A stretch of 64,000 nt of DNA, taken from assembly GCA_902762615.1 (NCBI GenBank), contig CACWOX010000001.1, forward strand, positions 186,001-250,000. The letters run 5' to 3'. The notes below the pieces were generated by a model. That model saw nothing but the letters and a program-made list of their open reading frames with translations. It was not told the origin of the DNA and searched no databases. This document shows, piece by piece, positions 1 to 8,218 of the stretch. Position numbers and translations under genes: made by a program. Numbering within the stretch: position 1 is the first letter of the stretch; the number at the start of each line of letters is the position of its first letter. The DNA comes from an uncultured Ruminococcus sp. (lineage in GTDB: Bacteria; Bacillota; Clostridia; Oscillospirales; Acutalibacteraceae).

Positions 1-39
1 CTTTATAATAATACTATACTAAAATCTTTCTAAAAACTC

Positions 40-68
40 TTGACAAAGTAATAATTTGCAATTATAAT
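40..68 (+). promoter_or_regulatory. Consensus sigma-A promoter without an obvious gene
   Basis: The -35 box TTGACA (40-45) and the -10 box TATAAT (63-68) are both perfect and separated by 17 nt. It points rightwards, but the next gene (209-541) is on the opposite strand, so a transcript would run into the 3' end of the XRE gene as antisense. No ORF with a ribosome site lies between 75 and 208, and I see no clear terminator there. Confidence 0.6.
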
Positions 69-208
69 GAAATCAAAGTAAAATATTACTTATAAATGCA
101 GAAATAGTAATAATAAACATCAAGAGTGATTTGCCATATATCTTTAAACGAAAAATAACTTGCGTATTGGCTCAAGGGACTTAGCGGTGTTTTACATTAG
201 GTTAAAAG

Positions 209-541
209 TCACTTTCCAACGCTGTCAAAAAGCCCCTGCATATATGCCCTCACCTTTTCCTGATTCGGCAAAGAAAGCGCTTTAAAATCACTGATAAATT
301 TTCTGTCCTGTTCGTCGAGCGAATGGTAAATGACATTGTGCGGCTGCTCGGACAAGCCCAGAATATAGTCGCAGCTCACACCGAAAATTTCCGACAGCTT
401 TATAAGCGACTGCACACTGGGATAATGCTTGCCGTTTTCATAAGCGCTGACGGTTTCCTGACTGACGCCTAATTCAATACTTAATCTGACTTGTGACATT
501 CCGCGTTCCTCACGCAGCTGCTTAATTCTGTTCATGCACAA
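209..541 (-). CDS. XRE-family (Cro/C1-type HTH) transcriptional repressor
   Basis: A 110-residue DNA-binding protein. The N-terminal ~60 residues form a classic HTH_3 domain: the LREERGMSQ helix, then a recognition segment with SQETVSAYENG, then a hydrophobic closing helix ending in DYILG. The C-terminal ~45 residues are polar and have no recognised ligand domain. It is transcribed away from the Cys-rich protein at 659-883, and the shared intergenic region holds two perfect palindromes (558-574, 597-623) that are good candidates for its own operators. A TATAAT at 553-558 on the minus strand overlaps the first palindrome, which suggests autorepression. An antitoxin role was considered but no toxin partner is visible. 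The family call is secure; the regulon is inferred. Confidence 0.9.
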   Translation of the reverse strand: MCMNRIKQLREERGMSQVRLSIELGVSQETVSAYENGKHYPSVQSLIKLSEIFGVSCDYILGLSEQPHNVIYHSLDEQDRKFISDFKALSLPNQEKVRAYMQGLFDSVGK

Positions 542-557
542 TCACCAAAAAACATTA

Positions 558-574
558 TACAAGTTCTACTTGTA
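558..574. promoter_or_regulatory. Palindromic operator candidate 1
   Basis: Seven-base arms TACAAGT and ACTTGTA are separated by TCT. The site abuts the XRE gene's -10 box (TATAAT, 553-558, minus strand) and overlaps the -35 of the rightward promoter, so one bound dimer could affect both directions. Binding by the XRE protein is inferred. Confidence 0.55.
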
Positions 575-599
575 ATTATTAGAGGTATGCGCTATATTT
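571..599 (+). promoter_or_regulatory. Promoter of the Cys-rich small protein
   Basis: TTGTAA (571-576), 17-nt spacer, TATATT (594-599). It is flanked and overlapped on both sides by the operator-like palindromes, consistent with repression by the divergent XRE regulator. Confidence 0.45.
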
Positions 600-623
600 A
601 TTACAGGTTTAACCTGTAATAAA
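597..623. promoter_or_regulatory. Palindromic operator candidate 2 (27-nt perfect palindrome)
   Basis: Thirteen-base arms around a central T at 610, core TTACAGGTT / AACCTGTAA. It sits just downstream of the -10 box of the rightward promoter, where a repressor would block initiation. The half site TACAGGT resembles the TACAAGT of operator 1, so one protein probably binds both. Confidence 0.55.
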
Positions 624-658
624 AGAATACCAGAATCAGAAAAACGGAGGAATTAACA

Positions 659-883
659 TTGGCAAACACATGCCCGTTCTTGAAAGAAGAATGTTACGAA
701 AGATATTATTGTCAATTCAAAGAAGATTATATCAATACAGACCACTACAATTCCTACTGTCGTGGTCTCTGCGTTCCAGATTATCTAAAGTGTTCAATAT
801 ATGAGTCATTTGAGTCTGCAAATTTATACGTTGGATATACGATGTGTCTTGATAATTCGGAACCGGAAAGACACGCCGACTGA
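659..883 (+). CDS. Cys-rich small protein, unknown function
   Basis: A 74-residue protein starting at TTG with a good GGAGG site about 8 nt upstream. It has seven cysteines (about residues 5, 12, 18, 34, 38, 45, 63) among many tyrosines and acidic residues, with no signal peptide or membrane segment. The spacing suggests a metal site or Fe-S cluster rather than secreted disulfides, but I recognise no family. It is divergent from an XRE repressor with palindromic operators in between and is followed by a terminator, so it is a tightly controlled single-gene unit. It could be a small effector, an anti-repressor or a metal-responsive protein. Confidence 0.6.
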   Translation: MANTCPFLKEECYERYYCQFKEDYINTDHYNSYCRGLCVPDYLKCSIYESFESANLYVGYTMCLDNSEPERHAD

Positions 884-916
884 GCATAATCATTATCAGT
901 TTTTTATTTCAATCAT

Positions 917-961
917 CAAGCTCCGCTTTGACACGTTTGCCAAAACGGAGCTTGTTTTATT
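917..961. terminator. Bidirectional intrinsic terminator
   Basis: Stem arms CAAGCTCCG (917-925) and CGGAGCTTG (946-954), extended by TTTG/CAAA pairing, followed by a T-rich tract. It separates the converging Cys-rich gene and the amidase gene. Confidence 0.75.
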
Positions 962-1527
962 TATTCATCATATGCAAACGGAACCCGCTGATCGCTCTCG
1001 CCGATGAATTCCTGCGTTGCGTTCGCCAATGCCCTTGCAATCGCGTCGAAATTGTTCAAAATCCACGCCGCGTCGTCGGGATTGTCGTGGTAAGCCACTT
1101 CTACCAGCACGGCGGGATAATTCGGGCGAAGCACTTCTCCGAGAAAGTCTGTCGGGCGTACGTCCACCAGCTGCGGTTCGGGATAGATCTTGCGGAATTC
1201 GTCGGCGATCAAATCTGCCGCTCGTTTGCTCTCAGGGTTGGCAGGGTTGTAATAAACGTCCGTTCCCCGAAGCATTCCGGCGAACTGCTCGGGTGCGGCA
1301 TTGGAATGCAGCGCGAGGTAGAAATCATAAGGTCCTGTGGAATTCGCCTGCTGAATGGACGTGCGGGCGGTCATCTGGGGCGTGTTGCGTGTGTAGTCGA
1401 TACCGAGCCGGTCGAGATAAGGCACAAGCGCGTCGGCAAGGCGGTTCATGTTCTGCTCCTCGGTGCCAAGATTGTTGACGTATTCATTGTATTCCTGCGT
1501 TGACGGGCTGAGATAAATTCTTGCCAT
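961..1527 (-). CDS. N-acetylmuramoyl-L-alanine amidase family (Amidase_3) protein
   Basis: A 188-residue peptidoglycan-amidase-like domain. The ATG at 1527 is chosen because GGAGG lies just upstream; the reading frame stays open further up but without a ribosome site. Amidase_3 landmarks are visible: a TEE segment near residue 22 (second zinc ligand Glu), a DFYLALHSN motif (zinc His), and PAVLVEV near the end (catalytic Glu). The first zinc His of the usual GHG motif is missing; the equivalent loop reads SPSTQ. I recall this as a feature of a clostridial subfamily, so it may bind metal differently. There is no signal peptide, so it may act in the mother cell, be released by lysis, or be exported by another route. 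Confidence 0.8.
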   Translation of the reverse strand: MARIYLSPSTQEYNEYVNNLGTEEQNMNRLADALVPYLDRLGIDYTRNTPQMTARTSIQQANSTGPYDFYLALHSNAAPEQFAGMLRGTDVYYNPANPESKRAADLIADEFRKIYPEPQLVDVRPTDFLGEVLRPNYPAVLVEVAYHDNPDDAAWILNNFDAIARALANATQEFIGESDQRVPFAYDE

Positions 1528-1679
1528 GTTTATGATACCTCCATATATGTTGATAATATGTGCCGTTATCATTTTATGCATGCAATTAACAAAATGACAA
1601 TCAGAAATATCAGAACTTGTTAAAAGCCCCATAATTTGTAAAATAATCATAAAATTAAGACAAACAGGCGCTTTTCCCC

Positions 1680-1708
1680 TTGAAATATCGCGGGAAATAT
1701 AGTAAAAT
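1680..1708 (+). promoter_or_regulatory. Promoter upstream of pgk; rest of gap 1528-1840
   Basis: TTGAAA (1680-1685), 17-nt spacer, TAAAAT (1703-1708), giving a leader of about 125 nt before pgk. The rest of the 313-base gap holds the amidase ribosome site and AT-rich sequence with no convincing ORF. Confidence 0.45.
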
Positions 1709-1840
1709 AATTCATAGATATGCGGCAATGCGGCAGGCGCGGATATTTACGCGGGTTGCGTAAAGCGGCATTATCCAAAATTTTGTAATCCATGCCCCCG
1801 GCAGTGACCGTCGGCATTGACACGAAAGGATGTATTACCC

Positions 1841-3049
1841 ATGAGTTCTCTTCTTAACAAAAAGAGCGTCGACGACATCGACGTAAAAGGCAAGAAAGTT
1901 CTGGTTCGCTGCGACTTTAACGTACCGCTCAAGAACGGCGTTATCACCGACACCAACCGTCTGACCGCTGCTCTGCCCACCATCAAAAAGCTGGTTGCCG
2001 ACGGCGGCAAGGTCATTCTCTGCTCCCACCTCGGCAAGCCGAAAGGTGAGCCCAAGCCTGAGCTTTCCCTCGCTCCCGTAGCCGCAAAACTCACTGAGCT
2101 TCTCGGTCAGGAAGTCAAGTTCGCTGCTGACAATGAGGTCGTTGGTCCCAACGCCAAGGCAGCTGTTGAGGCTATGAAGGACGGCGATATCATCCTTCTC
2201 GAAAATACCCGCTACAGAAAAGAAGAAACCAAAAACGGCGAAGAGTTCTCCAAGGAGCTCGCTTCTCTCTGTGACGTATTCGTAAACGACGCATTCGGCA
2301 CCGCTCACAGAGCACACTGCTCCAACGTCGGCGTTGCAAGCATCGTTGACACCGCTGTTGTCGGCTACCTCATCCAGAAGGAAATCCAGTTCCTCGGCAA
2401 CGCTGTTGAGAATCCTGTCCGTCCCTTCGTTGCTATTCTCGGCGGCGCAAAGGTCGCTGACAAGCTCAACGTCATCTCCAACCTGCTCGAGAAGTGCGAC
2501 ACGCTCATTATCGGCGGCGGTATGGCATACACCTTCCTCAAGGCACAGGGCAAGGAAGTCGGCAAGTCTCTTGTAGACGACAGCAAGATCGACTACTGCA
2601 AGGAAATGATGGAAAAGGCTGAGAAGCTCGGCAAGAAGCTCCTCCTCCCCATTGACACCACCATCACCAAGGACTTCCCGGATCCGATCGACGCTCCTAT
2701 CGAAGTAACGGTTGTCGACACCATTCCCGCTGACATGCAGGGTCTCGACATCGGCACCAAGACCGCAGAGCTTTACACAGACGCTGTCAAGTCCGCTAAG
2801 ACCGTCGTTTGGAACGGTCCGATGGGCGTGTTTGAGAATCCGATTCTCGCAAAGGGTACTATTGCTGTAGCAAAGGCTCTCGCTGAGACCGAAGCAACCA
2901 CCATCATCGGCGGCGGCGACTCCGCTGCGGCTGTCAACAATCTCGGCTTCGGCGACAAGATGTCCCACATCTCCACCGGCGGCGGCGCTTCCCTTGAATT
3001 CCTCGAGGGCAAAGAGCTTCCCGGTATCGCATGCCTCAACGAGAAATAA
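1841..3049 (+). CDS. pgk: Phosphoglycerate kinase
   Basis: Catalyses 1,3-bisphosphoglycerate + ADP to 3-phosphoglycerate + ATP in lower glycolysis (cytosol). The 402-residue length is normal. Landmarks: the N-terminal CDFNVPL substrate segment, HLGKPKG near residue 65, [13 protein letters not shown], the hinge NGPMGVFE, and the C-terminal GGGDSAAAV nucleotide loop. The ATG at 1841 has AAAGGA about 11 nt upstream; an upstream in-frame TTG (1817) precedes that site and is unlikely. It is followed in the same direction by tpiA and gpmI, so three consecutive glycolytic steps are clustered. The next gap is unusually long (294 nt) and carries inverted heptad repeats, so coupling to tpiA may be loose. 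Confidence 0.98.
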   Translation: MSSLLNKKSVDDIDVKGKKVLVRCDFNVPLKNGVITDTNRLTAALPTIKKLVADGGKVILCSHLGKPKGEPKPELSLAPVAAKLTELLGQEVKFAADNEVVGPNAKAAVEAMKDGDIILLENTRYRKEETKNGEEFSKELASLCDVFVNDAFGTAHRAHCSNVGVASIVDTAVVGYLIQKEIQFLGNAVENPVRPFVAILGGAKVADKLNVISNLLEKCDTLIIGGGMAYTFLKAQGKEVGKSLVDDSKIDYCKEMMEKAEKLGKKLLLPIDTTITKDFPDPIDAPIEVTVVDTIPADMQGLDIGTKTAELYTDAVKSAKTVVWNGPMGVFENPILAKGTIAVAKALAETEATTIIGGGDSAAAVNNLGFGDKMSHISTGGGASLEFLEGKELPGIACLNEK

Positions 3050-3060
3050 TTTTCTGCAAT

Positions 3061-3220
3061 GTGAAGTGTCAAATGTGAAATGTGAAGTTATGCTAATCGT
3101 AACTTCCACGTTTCACAGATACCAGTTAGTACAAATGTCTGTGATATCCAAGTGAGTCAGTATTCACCGAATCAGTTATTATCACAACAACTTCACACTT
3201 CACCTTTCAAATTTCACACT
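3061..3220. repeat. Inverted heptad-repeat island between pgk and tpiA
   Basis: The left array (3061-3089) is made of degenerate 7-nt units such as GTGAAGT, GTGAAAT. The right array (3189-3220) has the complementary sense (TTCACAC, TTCACCT, TTCAAAT). The two arrays are inverted about a ~100-nt non-repetitive centre, so the transcript could form a long imperfect hairpin. No ORF is credible here. Confidence 0.7.
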
Positions 3221-3343
3221 CTAAAAAAGGCGGGGCTGATTCCGTGCAGGCTTTGGACTGCTTTTCCGGAGTCCGCTCCGTATTGCTTTTTGGCGCTTTT
3301 ACAGACACAATTCCAATCAATCAATGAAAGGTATGACAAAAAT

Positions 3344-4111
3344 ATGAACAAGACACTTCGCAAGGCTGTTATCGCCGGCAACTGGAAGATGAATAAGACC
3401 CCCGCAGAGACCACCGTGCTTATCAACGAGATCGCTCCTCTGGTAAAGGACGCGGACTGTGACGTTCTCGTATGCGTTCCTTACGTTGACCTCCAGAACG
3501 CTCTCGAGGCAACCAAGGACACCAACATCAAGGTCGGCGCTGAGAACTGCCATTGGGCAAAGAGCGGCGCATTCACCGCTGAAGTCAGCGCGGAAATGCT
3601 CACCTCTATGGGCGTACAGTACGTCATCATCGGTCACAGCGAGCGCAGACAGTACTTCGGCGAGACCGACGCTACCGTTAACGCAAGAACCAGAGCCGCT
3701 CTGGACGCAGGCATGACCGCCATCGTCTGCGTCGGCGAGACTCTCGACCAGCGTGAAGCAGGCGTGACAGAGTCCCTTGTCCGCGAGCAGACCACAAAGG
3801 CTCTTGAAGGCGTAAGCGCAGAAGAGCTTGACAGAATCATCATCGCATATGAGCCTGTATGGGCTATCGGCACAGGCAAGACCGCAACCGCTGCTCAGGC
3901 AAACGAGGTCTGCAAGATCATCCGCGACCTCATCGGCGAGCTTTACAGCGCAGAGGCAGCAGACAAGATGGTCATTCAGTACGGCGGTTCCATGAACGAC
4001 GGCAACGCAGTCGAGCTGCTTGACCAGCCCGATGTTGACGGCGGTCTGATCGGCGGCGCATCCCTCGTTGCCACCAAGTTTGCAGCCATCGTCGCAGCAG
4101 CCAGCAGATAA
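3344..4111 (+). CDS. tpiA: Triosephosphate isomerase
   Basis: Interconverts dihydroxyacetone phosphate and glyceraldehyde-3-phosphate. The 255-residue protein has the TIM-barrel landmarks: AGNWKMNK (Lys), IGHSERR (catalytic His), the AYEPVWAIGTGKTAT loop (catalytic Glu plus flexible lid), and phosphate-binding GGSMN and GGASL. The start at 3344 is set by alignment to the family N-terminus and a GAAAGG site; the frame is open upstream only through the repeat island. It is the second gene of the pgk-tpiA-gpmI cluster. Confidence 0.98.
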   Translation: MNKTLRKAVIAGNWKMNKTPAETTVLINEIAPLVKDADCDVLVCVPYVDLQNALEATKDTNIKVGAENCHWAKSGAFTAEVSAEMLTSMGVQYVIIGHSERRQYFGETDATVNARTRAALDAGMTAIVCVGETLDQREAGVTESLVREQTTKALEGVSAEELDRIIIAYEPVWAIGTGKTATAAQANEVCKIIRDLIGELYSAEAADKMVIQYGGSMNDGNAVELLDQPDVDGGLIGGASLVATKFAAIVAAASR

Positions 4112-4125
4112 TTGATCCTGATACG

Positions 4126-4172
4126 CAGGCGTTTTCCGTCTATTGAATAAAAAGATAAACGGGAAACGTCTG
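4126..4172 (+). other. Intercistronic stem-loop between tpiA and gpmI
   Basis: Arms CAGGCGTTTTCCGT (4126-4139) and ACGGGAAACGTCTG (4159-4172) pair with a few wobbles. There is only a weak T tract afterwards, so processing, mRNA protection or partial attenuation is more likely than full termination. Confidence 0.45.
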
Positions 4173-4242
4173 TTTGTGTATAACGCAATTAGGCACAACT
4201 TACCTGAACACGAAACAACAACCGAAAGGAACACAAATTATT

Positions 4243-5778
4243 ATGAAAAAACCCCTTGTTCTTTGCATAATGGATGGCTACGGCATCAAGGATCCCTACG
4301 GCAACGCCATTGTCGCAGCAGCCAAACCCAATCTCGACAAATTCTTCTCTGAGAACGCCTACACCACCATCGGCGCATCCGGAATGGCTGTCGGTCTTCC
4401 CGACGGTCAGATGGGCAACAGCGAGGTCGGTCACACCAACATGGGCGCCGGCAGAATCGTCTATCAGGAGCTTACCAGAATCACCAAGTCCATCAAGGAC
4501 GGCGATTTCTTTGACAACGAGGCTCTCAAAGGCGCTATGGAGAACTGCAAGGCGAACGGCAGCGCCCTTCACCTCATGGGACTGATGAGCGACGGCGGCG
4601 TTCACAGCCACATCACTCACCTATACGCCATTGTGGAAATGGCGAAGAAGTACGGTCTGACTGAGGTCTATGTGCATTGCTTCCTCGACGGACGTGATGT
4701 TCCCCCCGCTTCGGGTGCGGATTACGTCGCGCAGCTTCAGGAGAAGCTCGCGGAAATCGGCGTGGGCAAAATTGCCACCGTCATGGGCAGATATTACGCC
4801 ATGGACAGAGACAACCGCTGGGAACGCGTTGTCAAGGCATATTCCGCCATCGTCTACGGCGAGGGAATCCAGAATCCTGATCCGGTTGCTGCCATCAGAG
4901 CTTCTTATGAGCAGATCGACGAGGAAGGCAAGAACATCACCGATGAATTCGTCATTCCGGTTGTCTGCACCGAGGGTGCCGGCATGAAGGCTAACGATTC
5001 GGTCATCTTCTTCAACTTCCGTCCCGACCGCGCAAGAGAAATCACAAGAACGCTGGTTGACCCGGATTTCAAGGGCTTCGAGCGCAGAAACGGACTCTTC
5101 CCGCTTTACTATGTCTGCATGACCCAGTACGACGCGACCATGCCGAATGTACATGTGGCATTCAAGCCTCAGTCTTTGAAAAACACCCTCGGCGAATATA
5201 TTTCCTCTCTTGGCATGACGCAGCTCCGCATTGCGGAGACCGAGAAGTACGCCCATGTGACCTTCTTCTTCAACGGCGGCGTTGAAAAGGTGTACGAGGG
5301 TGAGGACAGAGTGCTTGTCAAGTCCCCTGCCGTAGCGACATACGACCTTCAGCCTGAGATGAGCGCTTATGAAGTGCGCGACAGACTGGTGGAATGTGTG
5401 CTCTCCGGCAAGTACGACATCATCATTGTCAACTTCGCCAACTGCGACATGGTCGGTCACACCGGCATCTTCGATGCGGCGAAGGCTGCCGTGGAAGCGG
5501 TTGACACCTGCGTGGGCGACCTGGTAGAGGCTGCGGTCAACAAGATGGGCGGCGTGGTCATGATCACTGCCGACCACGGCAACGCCGATCAGATGCTTGA
5601 CGAGAAGGGCGAACCCTTCACCGCTCACTCCACCAATCCCGTTCCCTTCTGCGTGGTGGGCTACGACTGCACGCTGCGTGAAGGCGGCTGCCTTGCGGAC
5701 ATCGCTCCCACAATGCTGGAAGTGCTCGGCATTGCACAGCCTGCGGAAATGACAGGCGTTTCTCTGATCGCAAAATAA
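4243..5778 (+). CDS. gpmI: 2,3-bisphosphoglycerate-independent phosphoglycerate mutase
   Basis: Converts 3- to 2-phosphoglycerate using two metal ions and a phosphoserine intermediate. The 511-residue length is typical. Landmarks: IMDGYG (metal Asp) near residue 10, the GNSEVGHTN motif carrying the catalytic Ser near residue 62, [24 protein letters not shown], and the C-terminal metal motif TADHGNAD. The ATG at 4243 has GAAAGGA 12 nt upstream. It is the last gene of the glycolytic cluster, followed by a strong terminator. Confidence 0.98.
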   Translation: MKKPLVLCIMDGYGIKDPYGNAIVAAAKPNLDKFFSENAYTTIGASGMAVGLPDGQMGNSEVGHTNMGAGRIVYQELTRITKSIKDGDFFDNEALKGAMENCKANGSALHLMGLMSDGGVHSHITHLYAIVEMAKKYGLTEVYVHCFLDGRDVPPASGADYVAQLQEKLAEIGVGKIATVMGRYYAMDRDNRWERVVKAYSAIVYGEGIQNPDPVAAIRASYEQIDEEGKNITDEFVIPVVCTEGAGMKANDSVIFFNFRPDRAREITRTLVDPDFKGFERRNGLFPLYYVCMTQYDATMPNVHVAFKPQSLKNTLGEYISSLGMTQLRIAETEKYAHVTFFFNGGVEKVYEGEDRVLVKSPAVATYDLQPEMSAYEVRDRLVECVLSGKYDIIIVNFANCDMVGHTGIFDAAKAAVEAVDTCVGDLVEAAVNKMGGVVMITADHGNADQMLDEKGEPFTAHSTNPVPFCVVGYDCTLREGGCLADIAPTMLEVLGIAQPAEMTGVSLIAK

Positions 5779-5789
5779 ATACGATTTAC

Positions 5790-5841
5790 AAACCGGACAG
5801 ACACATTTTACAAAAGAAAAAAATGCCTGTCCGGTTTTTTT
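5790..5841 (+). terminator. Intrinsic terminator of the glycolytic cluster
   Basis: Stem AAACCGGACAG / CTGTCCGGTTT with an A-rich loop, running straight into seven T residues. The HAD gene's ribosome site follows within 10 nt, so that gene relies on read-through or an unseen promoter. Confidence 0.85.
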
Positions 5842-5860
5842 AAGGAGCTAACGACAGAAA

Positions 5861-6595
5861 ATGTACCAGAATTATATATTCGACCTCTACGGCACCCTTG
5901 TGGACATCAACACCAATGAGGGCAAGCCTTATCTTTGGAAGAAGGTCACCGAGCTTTACGCCTATCACGGCGCACACTACACGCCGAAGGAATTTCGTGC
6001 CGGTTACCTGCGGCTCTGCTCGGAACACACTCAGAGACTTAGAGCGAAAAACGGCGCGCAATACCCGGAAATTCAGCTGGAATACGTCTTTGAAGATCTG
6101 TTCAAGGAAAAAGGCGTGGAGGTTTCCATGGACATTATCCGCACCATTGGACAGACCTTCCGCGCCATATCCACCAAATTTCTCTGCCTGTACGACGGAG
6201 TGACCGACCTGCTGGATTCCATTCATGCGGCAGGAGGAAAGGTGTACCTGCTCTCCAACGCGCAGGAGATGTTCACCAAGCACGAGATGATTGCGCTCGG
6301 CATTTACGACAGATTCGACGGCATCGTCTTTTCATCCGATGAAGGGCTTTGCAAGCCGGAGGAAAAATTCTTCCGTACAGTGGTGGAGCGTTACGGCTTG
6401 GATATTTCTCAGTCCATCATGATCGGCAATGACGCGGGCACCGACATCAAGGGCGCGAATTTGATAGGAATGGATTCACTCTATATTCATTCCGACATTT
6501 CTCCCCTGCTCACCGACCCGACCGGCGCCGACATTCCAACAACCTACAAGGTCATGGACGGCGATTTCACAAAAATTAAGACATTGATTCTTTGA
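5861..6595 (+). CDS. HAD-superfamily hydrolase (subfamily IA type)
   Basis: A 244-residue cytosolic Rossmann-fold hydrolase, probably a phosphatase or dehalogenase-like enzyme of unknown substrate. Motif I is DLYGTLVD (residues 8-15), keeping the nucleophile Asp but with Tyr where phosphatases usually have the general-acid Asp. Motif II is LLSNAQ, motif III CKPEEKFF (Lys), motif IV GNDAGTDIKGA. A helical cap lies between motifs I and II. The start has AAGGAG 13 nt upstream. It follows gpmI after a terminator and ends at a terminator shared with the converging GH3 gene. Confidence 0.85.
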   Translation: MYQNYIFDLYGTLVDINTNEGKPYLWKKVTELYAYHGAHYTPKEFRAGYLRLCSEHTQRLRAKNGAQYPEIQLEYVFEDLFKEKGVEVSMDIIRTIGQTFRAISTKFLCLYDGVTDLLDSIHAAGGKVYLLSNAQEMFTKHEMIALGIYDRFDGIVFSSDEGLCKPEEKFFRTVVERYGLDISQSIMIGNDAGTDIKGANLIGMDSLYIHSDISPLLTDPTGADIPTTYKVMDGDFTKIKTLIL

Positions 6596-6610
6596 AATAA
6601 TATAATAAAG

Positions 6611-6650
6611 CGCGGCAATTCGTCTTATCACGAACTGCCGCGTATTTTTT
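6611..6650. terminator. Bidirectional intrinsic terminator
   Basis: Arms CGCGGCAATTCG (6611-6622) and CGAACTGCCGCG (6631-6642), then six T residues. It lies between convergent genes and can serve both. Confidence 0.8.
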
Positions 6651-6663
6651 GTATTGAATGTAT

Positions 6664-8214
6664 TTAACCCACAGCACCATCATCATCTGCTTCCGCTGTT
6701 GTCTGGGTTGTCGATTGGGTGGTGGATTGCGTTGTCGTTTTGGTTGTCGTATTCGTGGTGGTTTTGGTGGTCTTTTTGGAGGTAGAATTTGTTGTGGTTA
6801 CAGTCGTCGGTTCATCTTCGGATTCTGCCTCAGAAGCAGTTGTCGATTTGTCCTCTGGTTCAACCCTTGCCCCAAATCTTTGCTTGAAACGAAGTATTCT
6901 TCGCACAGATTCATCAATGCGTTCCTCAGGAATCTCTCCCGATTCGACAGCAGCCAGAACCGCCTTGTAATCCGACACGGGATTCTTGGGCGCACAGAGA
7001 ATATCCACTCCTGCATTGACTGCCATCACGCAGACCTTGCCGCTGTCCCCGCTGAATTTGATTATAGCGCCCATTTCCAGACCGTCGGTAATCAGAAGCC
7101 CGTCAAAACCCATTTCCTCACGAATCAGCTTGACCACCTCAGGCGAAAGCGAAGCAGGACGCTCCGAATCAATCGCATTGACGATCGTGTGCGTCAGCAG
7201 AATGCTGTCCACGCCTTCCTTTATCGCCGCCTCGAATGGCACAAGATCGCTTTTTTTGAGATCGTCAAGGCTCTTTTCATTGACGTCAAGCCCCTTGTGG
7301 GTATCCTTCTTGCTGTTGCCGTAGCCGGGAAAATGCTTGACACACGAGGCGATCGGCGTTTTCTTCATGGTGCTGACAACCTTTGAGACATACTCGGCGG
7401 TTTCGTCGGCGCCTTTGCCAAATGCGCGACTATACATAAATCCCGACGAAGCGGTACAGACATCCGCAACCGGAGCCATATTCATATTGAGCCCCAATGA
7501 ATCCAGCAGCTCACATTTCTCCTCTGTATCCGAAACAATCAGGTCAAAGCCGCCCTTTTTGTAGAGCTTCTGAGGGGAAAGAAACTTGGTCTTGCGCAGC
7601 TTGGTGTTGCTGCTGATGCGCACAACCGTGCCGCCTTCCTCGTCCACCGAAATGATCAGCCTGCCGTCAGAAGCGGATTGCAGCTCATCGGTCATTTTCT
7701 TCACCTTTGCGGCAGATTTGCCCTTGAAATCATTGGCAAAAAAAATCGCGCCGCCTGCATTTGTCTTGGCAACCGTATCCTTCAGACTGCCGCTGCCGTT
7801 GTTCCGCACCATAAAGAGCTGCCCGACCTTCTGCTCCAATGTCATAGCGCTCAGTTCCTCTTCAATCTTTTCCTCCGCCGGATCGACAGGCGGCTCGGGT
7901 TCAGGCTCAGAACTGCTGTCCGACGGCGAGACAACTGTCTCTTGCGAACCGATTGCATGTGTGATGGAATTCACAACAAACATTCTCCCAAACAGCACCG
8001 TGAATATCATCACACCGAAAAAGACTGCAATCAGCAGATACATTACGCCCGAACTGACGCTTCCCTTTCGGTTAGATTTTTTAGGCTCGAAACCATTGTA
8101 ATAGGACATTTGCTTGCCGCCAACACCACGATTATAACTGCCGAGATAATGACTATCGCCATAATCGTTATAGTCGTCATAATCGTCAGTTTTATCCCAA
8201 AGATTCCTGCTCAT
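6664..8214 (-). CDS. Membrane-anchored glycoside hydrolase family 3 (NagZ-like beta-N-acetylhexosaminidase)
   Basis: A 516-residue protein with an Asp/Tyr-rich cytoplasmic N-terminus, one membrane segment (about 55-80), a GH3 barrel, and an extracellular tail. The barrel carries KHFPGYG near residue 290 with the following His/Lys loop seen in NagZ, and LITDGLEMGAI near 375 holding the nucleophile Asp. The expected role is removal of beta-linked N-acetylglucosamine from muropeptides or other glycans outside the membrane. The last ~50 residues are almost pure Thr/Ser/Lys/Gln in degenerate repeats. It starts 4 nt after pyrF with a weak ribosome site, suggesting translational coupling, although the functions are unrelated. 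Confidence 0.85.
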   Translation of the reverse strand: MSRNLWDKTDDYDDYNDYGDSHYLGSYNRGVGGKQMSYYNGFEPKKSNRKGSVSSGVMYLLIAVFFGVMIFTVLFGRMFVVNSITHAIGSQETVVSPSDSSSEPEPEPPVDPAEEKIEEELSAMTLEQKVGQLFMVRNNGSGSLKDTVAKTNAGGAIFFANDFKGKSAAKVKKMTDELQSASDGRLIISVDEEGGTVVRISSNTKLRKTKFLSPQKLYKKGGFDLIVSDTEEKCELLDSLGLNMNMAPVADVCTASSGFMYSRAFGKGADETAEYVSKVVSTMKKTPIASCVKHFPGYGNSKKDTHKGLDVNEKSLDDLKKSDLVPFEAAIKEGVDSILLTHTIVNAIDSERPASLSPEVVKLIREEMGFDGLLITDGLEMGAIIKFSGDSGKVCVMAVNAGVDILCAPKNPVSDYKAVLAAVESGEIPEERIDESVRRILRFKQRFGARVEPEDKSTTASEAESEDEPTTVTTTNSTSKKTTKTTTNTTTKTTTQSTTQSTTQTTAEADDDGAVG

Positions 8215-8218
8215 TTTC

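Noticed and set aside
209-883. Toxin-antitoxin module
   Set aside because: The two genes are divergent rather than co-transcribed and the small protein has no toxin-like features.
1835-3109. 424-codon open frame antisense to pgk
   Set aside because: It is a shadow of pgk's biased codon use; pgk has all family motifs and a ribosome site, the antisense frame has neither.
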